27,013 nucleotides of DNA from JBNNGK01 sp050268245 (GCF_050268245.1 NZ_JBNNGK010000027.1:1-27013), one strand, 5' to 3'; numbered from the stretch's first letter, positions 1-8,110 are shown. The notes: a model not told the origin generated them from the letters alone. A program made the numbers and translations.

Positions 1-23
1 GCTTTAAGTTTCTTTTCGTCCAT
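1..23 (-). CDS. IS256-family transposase, N-terminal fragment only (cut by window edge)
   Basis: An ATG at position 23 reading left gives MDEKKLKA, preceded by a GGAG ribosome site about 11 bases upstream. This short N-terminus matches the usual beginning of the IS256-family (Transposase_mut) proteins of enterobacteria, which catalyse movement of the element by a DDE mechanism. Only eight residues are visible, so the family call rests on those plus the inverted-repeat-like sequence just outside. Whether the gene is intact cannot be judged here. Confidence 0.5.
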
Positions 24-94
24 AATTTGCCTGTCTCCATTGTCAGGAAGAACATATCAAAAACAGGCAATTACACAATTTAAATTACAGTCTC
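1..94 (-). mobile_element. Right end of an IS256-family insertion sequence (rest lies left of the window)
   Basis: The first bases encode the start of a transposase running leftwards. Outside it, positions about 64-94 read on the minus strand as GAGACTGTAATTTAAATTG followed by TGTGTAATTGCC, which looks like the terminal inverted repeat of IS256-group elements. The outer boundary is put at about 94 by resemblance only, since the other end and the target duplication cannot be seen. The element abuts the broken end of the fibre-assembly gene, so its insertion or a later deletion from it probably removed the rest of that gene. Confidence 0.6.
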
Positions 95-135
95 AATATA
101 GTATTTCTAATGGCTTCTCTATTATTTCCCTATGG

Positions 136-342
136 TTATGAAGTGATATTGATCCAGCATGGTAAACCATTATCGCCGATCCCTCTCTCCTTTCCTTCTG
201 GCGTATCGCCCATAAAAGTAGCGACATCCTCTGTTTTCATTTCTATACCATCAACAGGCCATGTACTCGCTAATAGGTAATCATTTTTCAGTGTTACAAC
301 ATAGAATGCATTCTCGGAAGGGCTAAATACATAACCATTCAT
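136..342 (-). pseudogene. G: Tail fibre assembly protein (P2 gpG / Tfa type), truncated
   Basis: The start at 342 overlaps the stop of the fibre gene in a TAATG junction, the usual fibre-chaperone arrangement, so the longer upstream reading from 396 is not used. The 68 residues begin MNGYVFSPSENAFYVV and include WPVDGIE, DTPEGKERG and GLPCWI, the conserved N-terminal part of Tfa proteins, which fold and trimerise the fibre tip. Family members are roughly 140-200 residues long, so about the last two thirds is missing. The frame closes at TAA about 40 bases from the IS256-type end. The chaperone is probably non-functional. Confidence 0.8.
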
Positions 343-1310
343 TAATATCCTACTCCCCAGACAGTGACAGATGAGTTTGATTTTGTATACGCGCAAGCGG
401 CCCCAAACTTTGTTCTACTAATAATTGACGCGCTGGTAAAGGGGGCTCCACTAGATGCGTACATCAAAGATCCTGTTAAGGAAGCATTAATCGAAAGACA
501 TGCATTGGGAAATGCAATTGGCCATGAATCATTGATAACAACCATGTTACCATCGGTCGAAATTGGTATAGAGACAGTTTTCCACTGAATAAGCATATTC
601 CGCTTTACACCTGATACGATTGCGGGAACAGTGATATAACCAGCTGAACTCGCCAACCCTGCGACTGCAGGCATAGTTGCTCCTGTATCTAGTCCCAAAT
701 AACCCCGGGCTGCCTGAACTGCGATTTGTCCAGCGTCAGAAATTTCTTTAAGGTTACTGGCTGTTTTCAAATATTGAGTGTGCGGATTTGACGCTTCAAC
801 GTGTTTTTTTATCAGGGTATCGGTATAGGTCTTAACTTCAATGACCTTATCATCAACATACTCCCGTGTTGCCAAAACGACGGACGGGTCAATCTTCAGT
901 GTCACAGCATCTGTGCCAGATACAATTAATACCATGCGGATAGTCTGCGTTCTTCCGCTGCCTTCCTCTAATTGTGGTTTGTATGTTTCTGGGCAGTTAG
1001 CTACGGCAATTAACACGCCGTCACTGTCAAATAGACCAAGTTCACGTATCCACCAACCACCTTCATTTTCAGGAATGATTTGTTCCACAATGATCTGGCT
1101 GGCGTTGGCTGGATCAACGGTGAGTAGATTGATTGCGCCGCGGCGTTTTTCCCCGAGTAGAGTCGTTTGTGTTGCATCAGGTGTCGGTAATGAGCCAGCA
1201 CCGTCACCGACGGCGAGGTGTGTTAGATTTAGCTTCGTGCCGAGTGCGGTTGCATTTGCAATTTTTGCTGCACCTTGATTAGTCAAAATGGCATAGAATT
1301 TTGTTGTCAT
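342..1310 (-). CDS. H: Short phage tail fibre protein (P2 gpH-like)
   Basis: A 322-residue receptor-binding fibre of the tail particle. Residues 1 to about 155 are the N-terminal fibre domain that attaches to the baseplate (MTTKFYAILTNQGAAKIANA, then GGWWIRELGLFD). A short linker with NPHTQYL follows. The last 100 residues (from GYITVPAIVSG to the end VTVWGVGY) look like the gp53-type C-terminal tip domain common in enterobacterial fibres. It is much shorter than P2 gpH (about 670 residues) because the central repeat region is absent. The start ATG overlaps the TGA of the upstream gpI remnant and the stop overlaps the fibre-assembly gene. In P2 this cassette lies between J and FI; here it sits after ogr. 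Confidence 0.85.
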   Translation of the reverse strand: MTTKFYAILTNQGAAKIANATALGTKLNLTHLAVGDGAGSLPTPDATQTTLLGEKRRGAINLLTVDPANASQIIVEQIIPENEGGWWIRELGLFDSDGVLIAVANCPETYKPQLEEGSGRTQTIRMVLIVSGTDAVTLKIDPSVVLATREYVDDKVIEVKTYTDTLIKKHVEASNPHTQYLKTASNLKEISDAGQIAVQAARGYLGLDTGATMPAVAGLASSAGYITVPAIVSGVKRNMLIQWKTVSIPISTDGNMVVINDSWPIAFPNACLSINASLTGSLMYASSGAPFTSASIISRTKFGAACAYTKSNSSVTVWGVGY

Positions 1311-1664
1311 ATTTTTACTCTTAAATTGTCAATCAAATGTACTGCTGCGCTACTGTAGACAGTGGCGGCTTACGGCAATGATTTCGGTAGACAGGAATAA
1401 ACAGCCAATGTTTCGCTGCTGTAAGTGGCGACATTATTCGCATAATTTGTGCCTCAATTTGTTGGCTGCGCAAGTCTCCGCTTACCTGGACTCATCCCAT
1501 TAATCGGCCGAAAATGCCCAAGCTAATTAGGGCAACAGGTTGGCCGGGTAGTTTTTCGGATTCCACCACGAATGCAATGAACGGCTATCTACTCAATCTT
1601 GCCTCTGGTTTGTACTACGGCACCCTCAAGGGTGACTTCAAGCGGCATTGAAGCGATTATTTAC
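1308..1664 (-). pseudogene. I: Tail protein gpI, decayed remnant
   Basis: No long frame is open here, but minus-strand fragments in shifting frames spell a gpI protein. In order: MPLEVTLEGAVVQTRGKIE (from about 1651), then NPKNYPANLLP, stop, LAWAFSAD, stop, WDES (about 1565-1490), then VATYSSETLAVYSCLPKSLP, stop, and VYSSAAVHLIDNLRVKI (about 1430-1308). These match the LWNP..CPANLLPWLAWAFSVDRWDES core and the TVYP...GAAxHxID C-terminus of P2 gpI, a wedge protein of the baseplate. The span is about 350 bases against roughly 530 for an intact gene, so the middle is deleted as well. The TGA still overlaps the ATG of the fibre gene. Confidence 0.8.
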
Positions 1665-1825
1665 AGAGTCTTCGGAATGCAGATGTCAGTCGTACCGTAA
1701 ATAGCCATGGTTAAACTTGCTATTTCGAGTTTCAGGCTGCCGGGAAGCAGCCATGTAACCTCGCATTTAGCTAACAGGCCCCCGTAATTCGAGAGCGAGA
1801 ATAAACGTTCGACAAGCGTTGCCAT
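1661..1825 (-). CDS. Unrecognised 54-residue ORF just downstream of ogr
   Basis: An open frame of 54 codons starts at an ATG four bases after the ogr stop and runs to TAA at 1661, ending where the gpI remnant begins. It starts MATLVERLFSLSNYGG and contains EVTWLLPGSLKLEIAS. I do not recognise it. There is only a weak ribosome site. Its position directly before a gpI remnant means it could be a degraded 3' end of a second J gene or some other relic, but no frame shows convincing J sequence. It may not be a real gene. Confidence 0.25.
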   Translation of the reverse strand: MATLVERLFSLSNYGGLLAKCEVTWLLPGSLKLEIASLTMAIYGTTDICIPKTL

Positions 1826-1829
1826 GGTT

Positions 1830-2066
1830 TCAACTCTTGCTTGCAGGTTGTGCTGCAGAACGGACTTTGTGCCCTGTTGTCGCTGGCGCTGGGGTTGTTA
1901 CGTTATCACCACGCTTAACAATCACTCGAGCCACCGACTCGTGTGTGGCAAATGTACAACTGCAATTAATGTTCTGGCATTGGTGATAACGCTCTTTGGT
2001 TGACTCACTCAGGTAACGGCTGGAACGGGTGTGAGCGACGTTACCGCATACTGGACAGTGCATCAT
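1830..2066 (-). CDS. ogr: Ogr/Delta-family late-gene activator
   Basis: A zinc-finger transcription activator of about 78 residues. It has the CPVC and CQNINC cysteine pairs (C4, C7, C30, C35), with SESTKERYHQC between them, as in P2 Ogr. Ogr contacts the RNA polymerase alpha subunit and switches on late promoters carrying a TGT-N12-ACA dyad near -55. Two such dyads lie in this cluster, upstream of X and of FI, so a complete late-activation circuit is present. The start at 2066 is preferred over the longer reading from 2102 because GGAG lies 8 bases upstream and Ogr proteins begin M(F/M)HCP. Its own promoter is at 2106-2133. Confidence 0.93.
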   Translation of the reverse strand: MMHCPVCGNVAHTRSSRYLSESTKERYHQCQNINCSCTFATHESVARVIVKRGDNVTTPAPATTGHKVRSAAQPASKS

Positions 2067-2105
2067 AATTAAAGCTCCATGCTGCTTATTCAAGTTGTGC
2101 AATTT

Positions 2106-2133
2106 ATATTACACTCAAAACTTGCAAATACAA
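2106..2133 (-). promoter_or_regulatory. Likely ogr promoter
   Basis: On the minus strand TTGTAT, a 16-base spacer and TAATAT form a sigma-70-like promoter about 40 bases upstream of the ogr start. An inverted repeat CTTG-N6-CAAG (2121-2134) overlaps the -35 box. Its 14 bases match 11 of 14 with a segment at 13227-13240 beside the cI gene, so it may be an operator. Confidence 0.5.
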
Positions 2134-2154
2134 GATGTGAGGTCAAAATTGAGT

Positions 2155-3294
2155 TCATTTTTCTGTTGTGTGGTAAGTAACGTCATCAAGCATCACCAGC
2201 AGATCCAATGAGCAGGTGTATCCGCTACTGCCCAGTTTGTGGGTGATTTTGTTGATGATCCAGCGCTGGCTATCAATCTGTGATTTGAAACCGCGGACGA
2301 TGATTGGCGTATCTGGCACAAGATCTGGTCGTCCATACGCCAGGTTGATGGTGAATTTTGCCAATCCTTGCTGGATACGTTTGAATACGGCCTCGGCCCC
2401 ACGCATTGCGGCATTTTTATCCCGAAAAATTTTAGGGATATTGAATACGTTACCTGCAGCACCGAGTAGATAGTTGTTTGGCGATTGTTGAGCGCCAGGC
2501 TTCGTCAGCGGTGAACCGGATGCGTTTTTGGGGACGTCGTGCAACTGACGGTCGAGGCGAATTTTTTTATTCGCTTCGTTTGGATTATCGGTATTGAGCC
2601 AGACGGCGCTGACGCCGGTATAGGCATTTTTATCTGCGATGCTGAAAGTATGCCGATCGCCATCATTGCGAGTAAGGACACTCATTGGCAGAGGTTCTCC
2701 GTTGCTGATACCTGCCAGACCTGGTTTGAAAAACGAGATTCTCTGGAAGCGAATACTCACCTTGGCGCCGTTAAGTGTTGCCAGTCGCACTAGAAATTGC
2801 AGGTCTGACTCATCGGTTTGATCGATATGCTTAATGGTTATTGTGCTTAGATTGGTGTCCATATCAGGAGGACGTAGTTTATTGCGCTCTGATATTTGTT
2901 TAACGATATTTTCCAGAGTGATATCTGAATAAGACTGGCTGCGTAATTGATTAAGTGAGGTTCTAAAATCAGCGCTGTTAGCCGATATTGTAAGCTGGTC
3001 CGGTGCGCCGGCGTGGGTAACGGTGTCAATGACGAATGAGCCATGTCCAAATAATGCTGAGCCTTGCCAGCCAATATAAAGCGTTAACAGCGCGCCGCGT
3101 CTCGGCATCATGAGCTGACCGTCACTGTCGTCCAGTATGATATTCAGAGAGTCTGCGGCAAAGCCGCTAGCGTCTTTCAACGTCAGTGAAATCAGCCTAG
3201 GTGCGATTGATGCGGTAATATCTTTGTCATCCAGTATGAGAATAAAATCAGGAGCAAACTTATCTCCGATTGGCAGGTAGGTGTCGGTTATCAT
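2155..3294 (-). CDS. D: Baseplate hub protein gpD (P2 late control protein D)
   Basis: This 379-residue protein matches P2 gpD (387 residues), the hub that joins tube, baseplate and spike, homologous to T4 gp27. Visible family features are the N-terminal region with LTLKDASGFAADSLNIILDD, the stretch NKLRPPDM, the block TDESDLQFLVRLA, and a C-terminal region with IVRGFKSQIDSQRWIINK. The ATG overlaps the stop of U by four bases, indicating translational coupling. It is the last gene of the sheath-to-hub operon; ogr follows from its own promoter. Confidence 0.94.
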   Translation of the reverse strand: MITDTYLPIGDKFAPDFILILDDKDITASIAPRLISLTLKDASGFAADSLNIILDDSDGQLMMPRRGALLTLYIGWQGSALFGHGSFVIDTVTHAGAPDQLTISANSADFRTSLNQLRSQSYSDITLENIVKQISERNKLRPPDMDTNLSTITIKHIDQTDESDLQFLVRLATLNGAKVSIRFQRISFFKPGLAGISNGEPLPMSVLTRNDGDRHTFSIADKNAYTGVSAVWLNTDNPNEANKKIRLDRQLHDVPKNASGSPLTKPGAQQSPNNYLLGAAGNVFNIPKIFRDKNAAMRGAEAVFKRIQQGLAKFTINLAYGRPDLVPDTPIIVRGFKSQIDSQRWIINKITHKLGSSGYTCSLDLLVMLDDVTYHTTEK

Positions 3295-3773
3295 GGGTTA
3301 AGCCCCACAGCCTGCTGCGCTTTGTTCAGCAGCTTTCCGGCTTTATCCAGTAGACCTTGCGCCTGCGTGCGCAGGTCGCCAAACATGGCGTAGAGAGACT
3401 CGTCTACGCGTTTCAAGGTGATATCAAAATTAATTTGTCTTGGCTGGCCATCAGGGAAAAGCTGTGTGCCTGTTTGGCTTAACCGTTGAATCACAAACAT
3501 GCCATAAATCATTCCACTCCCTTCAATTAGCGGCCAGGCACGTCCTTGATCCGCCATTACCTGTAGCACGGCGAGCGAGATGCGCCCCCCGGTCAGTTCC
3601 GGCATTAATTGTCCCGATAGGGTGATGGTTTCGACGTCAGGACCGAGGAATTGTGAGGTTGCGCGTTGACCTACGCGTTTGTTTTCCGGCCACTGATAGC
3701 TAATATCACGTTTGATGGTTTGGTAGGGAAGAGTACGCAGCTTAAATACGTAGATCCCAAGGGTTAGCATCAT
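3291..3773 (-). CDS. U: Tail terminator/completion protein gpU
   Basis: 160 residues, the same size as P2 gpU (159). It starts MMLTLGIYVFKLRTLPYQT and contains SQFLGPDVETITLSGQL, PELTGG and GRAWPLIEGSGMIYGMFVI, all typical of the family. gpU caps or terminates the tail tube. It lies between the tape measure (12-base gap) and D (4-base overlap), as in P2. AAGGA about 9-10 bases before the first ATG supports the start used; the second ATG is also possible. Confidence 0.94.
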   Translation of the reverse strand: MMLTLGIYVFKLRTLPYQTIKRDISYQWPENKRVGQRATSQFLGPDVETITLSGQLMPELTGGRISLAVLQVMADQGRAWPLIEGSGMIYGMFVIQRLSQTGTQLFPDGQPRQINFDITLKRVDESLYAMFGDLRTQAQGLLDKAGKLLNKAQQAVGLNP

Positions 3774-3785
3774 GGTGTCTGTTCC

Positions 3786-5843
3786 TTAAATATTGGCAAA
3801 TTGCGATTGTGCTAAACGGTCGTTGTCCCACTGCTGCTGCTGATTCAGTTGCTGATAGATCTGATGAATTTCCTCGCGATCCATCCCCGGAGTGGTATGA
3901 ATCGTCACGTTATTGGTCACCGTTTTATTACTGGTAGAGGTGGTTGCACCGGGCGTCATCGCCGGTTGATAGGCCGTCAACGGGGAGCTGACCGTCTTGA
4001 TGGAGGTATCGTGCTCTGATACGGATGTTGCAGACGGCGGTAGGTTGTTCTCCTGTTTTTTCTCCTTATTCATAAACCCCGCCTTTTCCAGCAATTCGAC
4101 TACGTAACCACTGGCGTCTTTCACTAGCGATAGGGGGTAGGTTAGAACTTCACCCAAGATTTTCCCCATGGATTTTGCAACGTCTGAAATCTTGTTTAAG
4201 CCTTCTTGCGTCATTTTTACCGGGGTAAGGAATTCCTTGATTTTGCCAATCACGAAGCTGAAAATCTGGCCGATAGGCTCAAATATGCTTTTAAAGGGGG
4301 CTAGCGCTTCGAGAACGCCGTCGATAATGCCGCCAATAAATGCGGAGATGGGTTCCCAATACTTATAAATTAATGCCGCGCCTGCGACGACGGCGGCGAT
4401 GACCGCGAAGATAGGGAGGCCGAGCGCGGCGAATGCAGCGCCGATAGCGCTGCCGACGGTGGTGAAAATACCGCCGAGCAGTGCGGCACCGCTCATCAGC
4501 ATATTGATGGCGCTGAGAGCCGGAACAATAAAGGTGCCGATAGATGCTAGGCCGCCCAGCAATACTGATACGGCACCAGCAACGGTTATCAGCGTTGCGG
4601 TCAAGTCAGGGTTATCGCTTATCCATTGTTGCAAAGTATCCAGCCACTCGGTCGCTGTTTGCGTCAGTTCGCGCAGCATGGTGTTCTGTCCACCAAACAG
4701 ATCGATGCGAATACGGTCCCAGCTGGCAAATAGTTTTTGTATATCGCCGTCCAGGTTGTCGCCTTGTACCGTGACTATCCCCTGAGCGGCACCGGCAACA
4801 TTGCCGAGCGTTTTCCCGGGTGGGGCCAGCTGTGCCGCAGTTTGCTCCAGACTAGCCCCTTGGTTGAGTGCGTCGGGTGCGGCTGATAACAGCCGCTTGT
4901 TCAAATCCGTCAGGGGAAGCGCATAATTGTTGCTGGCTTTGGCCATGACGTCTGCGATGTTGCTGGCTTGATCGACAGGCAGCCTGAAGGCGTGTTGTAC
5001 TTCGGTTAGTGCTTTTACCGCATCGTCAATACTGCTGCCGCTTGCCTTGGCCAAATTTAATGCTGCCGGTGTGGCGGCCAACACCGCTTCGGCGTCATAG
5101 CCGTTATTTGCCAGCGTTGTTTGCGCCTGTTGTATTTCGGCTGGCGTATTCACACTTTTTTGTCGTTGGCTGGCCTGTTGCTGAAGTGCTAGCAAGTGCG
5201 GATCGTTCTGCTTCAAACCTAACTGTGCCTGCAGAGCAGAAAGCTGTTTTTCGAATTGCATGCCGGGCGTGAGTAGCTGCTTGCCGCCGGTGAACAGCTT
5301 ATCGCTGATTGCGGCGGCAGGTTCGGTAAATTTGCCCAGTGCATTAATACGCCCCTGACGGCGATCGTGATTAGCAAAAATTTGCGTACGATGTTGCTGG
5401 CGCAAGCGGCTTTGTTCGGCTCTGTTGGTGCCCAAAGTAGCCTGCGCATTATTCAGATGCCTGCTCTGCTGTTGCTGCGCTTCATCCAGCTGTGTGGTGT
5501 TGAAACCTTTTTTTTCGAGCTTTTTACTTAACTGTCCCTTTTGGATCGCGAGGAGTTTACGGTGTGCCCGCTGGATCACGTCGTCGAAGTTTAATTGTTG
5601 GACGGTTTGAATATCCTCCATAGAGGTTATGGACGCGGGCAGTGACGCACGCGCCGCTTGGTTTTGCTTTAACTGCTGCTGAACATCGTCGCTCTGACGC
5701 TTCAGTTCCGCCAGTCTTTTCAGCTGCGCGAGCTGTTGTTGCGCATAGTGAACTCGCTTGGACGACAAAATGACATTGCGGTTGGCTGCTTTTAGCGTGA
5801 AGCCGCTCAGAATAATATCGTCGACATCCTGTTGGTTACTCAT
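3786..5843 (-). CDS. T: Tail tape measure protein gpT
   Basis: A 685-residue protein that sets tail length and fills the tube lumen. The N-terminal third is Gln-rich and coiled-coil-like (YAQQQLAQLKRLAELKRQ). The middle holds the PhageMin_Tail-type region (about 240-350), followed by a long hydrophobic stretch at about 425-515 with several predicted membrane-like helices (AVSVLLGGLASIGTF, AALGLPIFAVIAAVVAGAAL). The C-terminus is polar and Gln-rich. P2 gpT is 815 residues, so the tail predicted here is shorter if length scales with the tape measure. The ATG overlaps the E' stop (ATGAGTAA), as in P2. Confidence 0.93.
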   Translation of the reverse strand: MSNQQDVDDIILSGFTLKAANRNVILSSKRVHYAQQQLAQLKRLAELKRQSDDVQQQLKQNQAARASLPASITSMEDIQTVQQLNFDDVIQRAHRKLLAIQKGQLSKKLEKKGFNTTQLDEAQQQQSRHLNNAQATLGTNRAEQSRLRQQHRTQIFANHDRRQGRINALGKFTEPAAAISDKLFTGGKQLLTPGMQFEKQLSALQAQLGLKQNDPHLLALQQQASQRQKSVNTPAEIQQAQTTLANNGYDAEAVLAATPAALNLAKASGSSIDDAVKALTEVQHAFRLPVDQASNIADVMAKASNNYALPLTDLNKRLLSAAPDALNQGASLEQTAAQLAPPGKTLGNVAGAAQGIVTVQGDNLDGDIQKLFASWDRIRIDLFGGQNTMLRELTQTATEWLDTLQQWISDNPDLTATLITVAGAVSVLLGGLASIGTFIVPALSAINMLMSGAALLGGIFTTVGSAIGAAFAALGLPIFAVIAAVVAGAALIYKYWEPISAFIGGIIDGVLEALAPFKSIFEPIGQIFSFVIGKIKEFLTPVKMTQEGLNKISDVAKSMGKILGEVLTYPLSLVKDASGYVVELLEKAGFMNKEKKQENNLPPSATSVSEHDTSIKTVSSPLTAYQPAMTPGATTSTSNKTVTNNVTIHTTPGMDREEIHQIYQQLNQQQQWDNDRLAQSQFANI

Positions 5844-6278
5844 CGGTTTCTACTCCACTACGTTGAAGGGCCCGGTGGCGCCAGTCGAGCAACTCCCCCA
5901 GCCCCATACCGTTCATCTCTGATGGCGGCCAGTGAAAAATCACCGCGATATCCGCCATCAGATCGTCCACGGTCAGCGCCGGGTCGATGCTTACTCCGCC
6001 GACTTCGGCGCTAAAAAACCGATCACCATGCCTGCCAGCGCGATAAGGTCTGGGAGTTCCAGACGGGCGCACTCTTCTTTGGTTAGGTTTGGATAGGTGA
6101 CACGCGGCAAAATGGTGATCAGCGCGTCCACGTCGGCATTTGCCAGTGCCGCCAAGCCGATGCCGCGCAGGCTGCCTGCATTAGGTTTGGTTACCATCAC
6201 TTCGCTAATCTCGCTGTCGCCGCGTTTAATTGGGGTATCGAGCACCACGGTGGTGTCCTGAGAGGTCATCATTTCCAT
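5836..6278 (-). CDS. E': Frameshift product gpE+E' (tail assembly chaperone, long form)
   Basis: P2 makes a second product from gene E by a -1 ribosomal frameshift. Here the same layout is seen: E is followed by an overlapping -1 frame without a sensible start of its own. A -1 slip on T-TTT-TTA (6012-6018) joins E residue 89 to SAEVGGVSIDPALTV and gives a protein of about 147 residues (142 in P2) ending GVETDE. E and E+E' act as chaperones that load the tape measure during tail assembly, equivalent to lambda G/GT. Conservation of both frames argues that the shift is used. Confidence 0.88.
5991..6278 (-). CDS. E: Tail assembly chaperone gpE (short form)
   Basis: 95 residues beginning MEMMTSQDTTVVLDTPI, close in size and sequence to P2 gpE (91). 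It is the non-frameshifted product, ending AGMVIGFLAPKSAE. It works with the long form to prevent aggregation of the tape measure. AAGGA lies 7 bases before the ATG. It sits between the tube gene FII (70-base gap) and T, the canonical position. Confidence 0.93.
   Translation of the reverse strand: MEMMTSQDTTVVLDTPIKRGDSEISEVMVTKPNAGSLRGIGLAALANADVDALITILPRVTYPNLTKEECARLELPDLIALAGMVIGFLAPKSAE
6012..6018 (-). promoter_or_regulatory. -1 ribosomal frameshift slippery site in gene E
   Basis: The minus strand reads T TTT TTA in the E frame, fitting X XXY YYZ. P2 uses a similar T-run heptamer at the same point, seven codons before the E stop. Slippage gives the E+E' fusion. Confidence 0.85.
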
Positions 6279-6348
6279 GTTCTTTTCCTTAATTTTGTTT
6301 GCTATGGGCTAAAGGCGGCCAGCGTACGGCTGGCCGTCGGTATAACGA

Positions 6349-6858
6349 TTACAGGCCGATGGCCTTGCGGTGTGCGGCCAGCAGGTCGACTCCGTTCACT
6401 TTCTCGATCATATTGACGGTATCGATCTCAATCAGCTCTTTGCCGTCGATGCTCAGCTTGAAGTAGGTGCAGTCGGTCGAAACCTTGGTTTCCGTGTCTT
6501 CACCTTGTTTGAGGTCGCCACTGTCGATCTCTTTATGGCGGCCGCGCATCACTACCTCCAGCGCAGAAACGTCGCCGCTGTCATCGCGTTGGAAAGAACC
6601 GGTAAAGCGCAACGGTACTGCGTCGACTTGGCCCCATTGCTTCAGTACCAATTCATCGATGCCGCCCATGGTCCATTCGACCACTAGTGCATCATCGTCC
6701 AGGCCAAAGTCGATCGAAGCCGCGCCATTCATGCCGCCGCCGCGGTATTTTTCCAGCTTGCGGGTCAGTTTCGGCATGGTCAGAGAGGAAACCACGCCCA
6801 TATAGTTGAAACCGTCGTTAAACAGGTTCAGGTATTTCAATTTCTTAGGTAAGGCCAT
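6349..6858 (-). CDS. FII: Major tail tube protein gpFII
   Basis: 169 residues (P2 gpFII 172). It starts MALPKKLKYLNLFNDG and contains LTMPKLTRKLEKYRGGGMNG, as in the P2 tube protein. It forms the inner hexameric tube that is driven through the target envelope when the sheath contracts. The gene follows FI by 13 bases with a good ribosome site (GGAG) and shares its transcript. It appears intact. Confidence 0.95.
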   Translation of the reverse strand: MALPKKLKYLNLFNDGFNYMGVVSSLTMPKLTRKLEKYRGGGMNGAASIDFGLDDDALVVEWTMGGIDELVLKQWGQVDAVPLRFTGSFQRDDSGDVSALEVVMRGRHKEIDSGDLKQGEDTETKVSTDCTYFKLSIDGKELIEIDTVNMIEKVNGVDLLAAHRKAIGL

Positions 6859-6871
6859 GTTGTTGTTCTCC

Positions 6872-8041
6872 TTAGCTGTTTACGGACGCGGCGAAGTTCG
6901 CCAGGTAGCGGTCGGTAATGCGTTGACGCAGAGTTAGGTCTTCCAGTGGCGGGACTGGGGTGTAGTCGTAATCGATGAACAATTTGCCCGCTTTGAGGGT
7001 TTCCTGATCGTTGGCGCTTTCGTCGTACCAGCAGTCGCCATCGATGATCAGACCGGCGGACTTCAGCTCGCGGAACTTGGCTTTAATGCCGTCGATCATG
7101 TCGCGGATCAGCGTAGGTGTAACCGGGCGGTCGATCGCCCACATATGCGCCTCAGCCATGGTGTCTGCCAGTACCTGTGCGGTACGGGTGTAGTTTTCAA
7201 ACTGGAACAGCGGATCGTCAGCGCAGGTGCGGGAGCCCCAGAATTTGAAACCGTCTTTACGAATCAGCGTCGTGACGCAGGCTTCGTTTAGCAGATCGGC
7301 GTCGGTACCGACGGTTTGCAAATCCCAGAAGACGTTGGCGGAAATCCCGCTGACGCCGTTGACACCGACGTTAGACAGAGTTTTGTGCCAGCCAGTTTCC
7401 TGATCGATCTTGGCGCGTAGGCCGAGTGCACGGGCAGTGGCGTAGGCAATGTCGCTGCTGTTGGTTGTCGTGTTCCAGTTCACGAAGTCCGGCCAAATCA
7501 GCATCAGCTCACGCTGGCTAAAGTTTTTACGATAGGCAATGGCTTCGGATACCGTTTTGCAACCGTAGGCGCTGATGTACCCGAAAGCGCGTAGTTGCTG
7601 GCAAATGGTTGCCAATGCTGTTGCAACTTCTAGATTGTCATGGCCGGGAACGCCGAGAATGCGTGGTTTCACGCCTAACTCTGCCTGCGCTGCCAGTAAT
7701 GCTTTCATGCCGGTATATTTACCGTTTTCGTCGGCACCGCCGATGATGTTAGAGGTGGTTGCTGCTTGGTCTTCCCCTTCTGCGACACGCACTACCACGG
7801 TGACAGGTTTAGCCTGGTCGGCAATGGCCAGTAGGGCATGGGCTAATGTGCCTTTTTTACCGGCCTTACCGCTGGCGGCTAGCACGTCGGTGATCAATAC
7901 CGGTTGGTTAAGAGGAAATACGCTGGCATCGGCATCTTCTGCGGTACAAACCATGCCAATGACCGCCGTTGAGACGGTGGAAATTACGCGAGTGCCTTCG
8001 TTAATTTCAAGAACACGTACGCCGTGGTGATAATCACCCAT
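6872..8041 (-). CDS. FI: Contractile tail sheath protein gpFI
   Basis: 389 residues (P2 gpFI 396). The start MGDYHHGVRVLEINEGTRVI, the block GWHKTLSNVGVNGVSGISA and the C-terminal DYDYTPVPPLEDLTLRQRIT are nearly those of P2 FI. This is the contractile outer sheath; its presence makes the particle R-type rather than F-type. It is the first gene of the second late operon, preceded by an Ogr-type dyad at 8111-8130 and separated from J by a terminator. The frame shows no lesions. Confidence 0.96.
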   Translation of the reverse strand: MGDYHHGVRVLEINEGTRVISTVSTAVIGMVCTAEDADASVFPLNQPVLITDVLAASGKAGKKGTLAHALLAIADQAKPVTVVVRVAEGEDQAATTSNIIGGADENGKYTGMKALLAAQAELGVKPRILGVPGHDNLEVATALATICQQLRAFGYISAYGCKTVSEAIAYRKNFSQRELMLIWPDFVNWNTTTNSSDIAYATARALGLRAKIDQETGWHKTLSNVGVNGVSGISANVFWDLQTVGTDADLLNEACVTTLIRKDGFKFWGSRTCADDPLFQFENYTRTAQVLADTMAEAHMWAIDRPVTPTLIRDMIDGIKAKFRELKSAGLIIDGDCWYDESANDQETLKAGKLFIDYDYTPVPPLEDLTLRQRITDRYLANFAASVNS

Positions 8042-8110
8042 AATCTTACTCCGTTGGTTGTTGGTAGGAGTAGGATGCCCGGGTGAGCGTTACGGCGCAC
8101 GTCATTGGGT

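Noticed and set aside
841..1278. Plus-strand 145-codon frame antisense to the fibre gene
   Set aside because: Shadow of the well-supported fibre N-terminal domain.
1391..1651. Plus-strand open frame with MPKLIRATGWPGSFSD
   Set aside because: It is antisense to the gpI remnant, whose minus-strand fragments match a known protein; the plus frame matches nothing.
1801..1830. Possible invertase crossover site (AAACCATGG) near the displaced fibre cassette
   Set aside because: Only one half resembles the AAACC..GGTTT core, there is no inverted partner, and no invertase gene is present.
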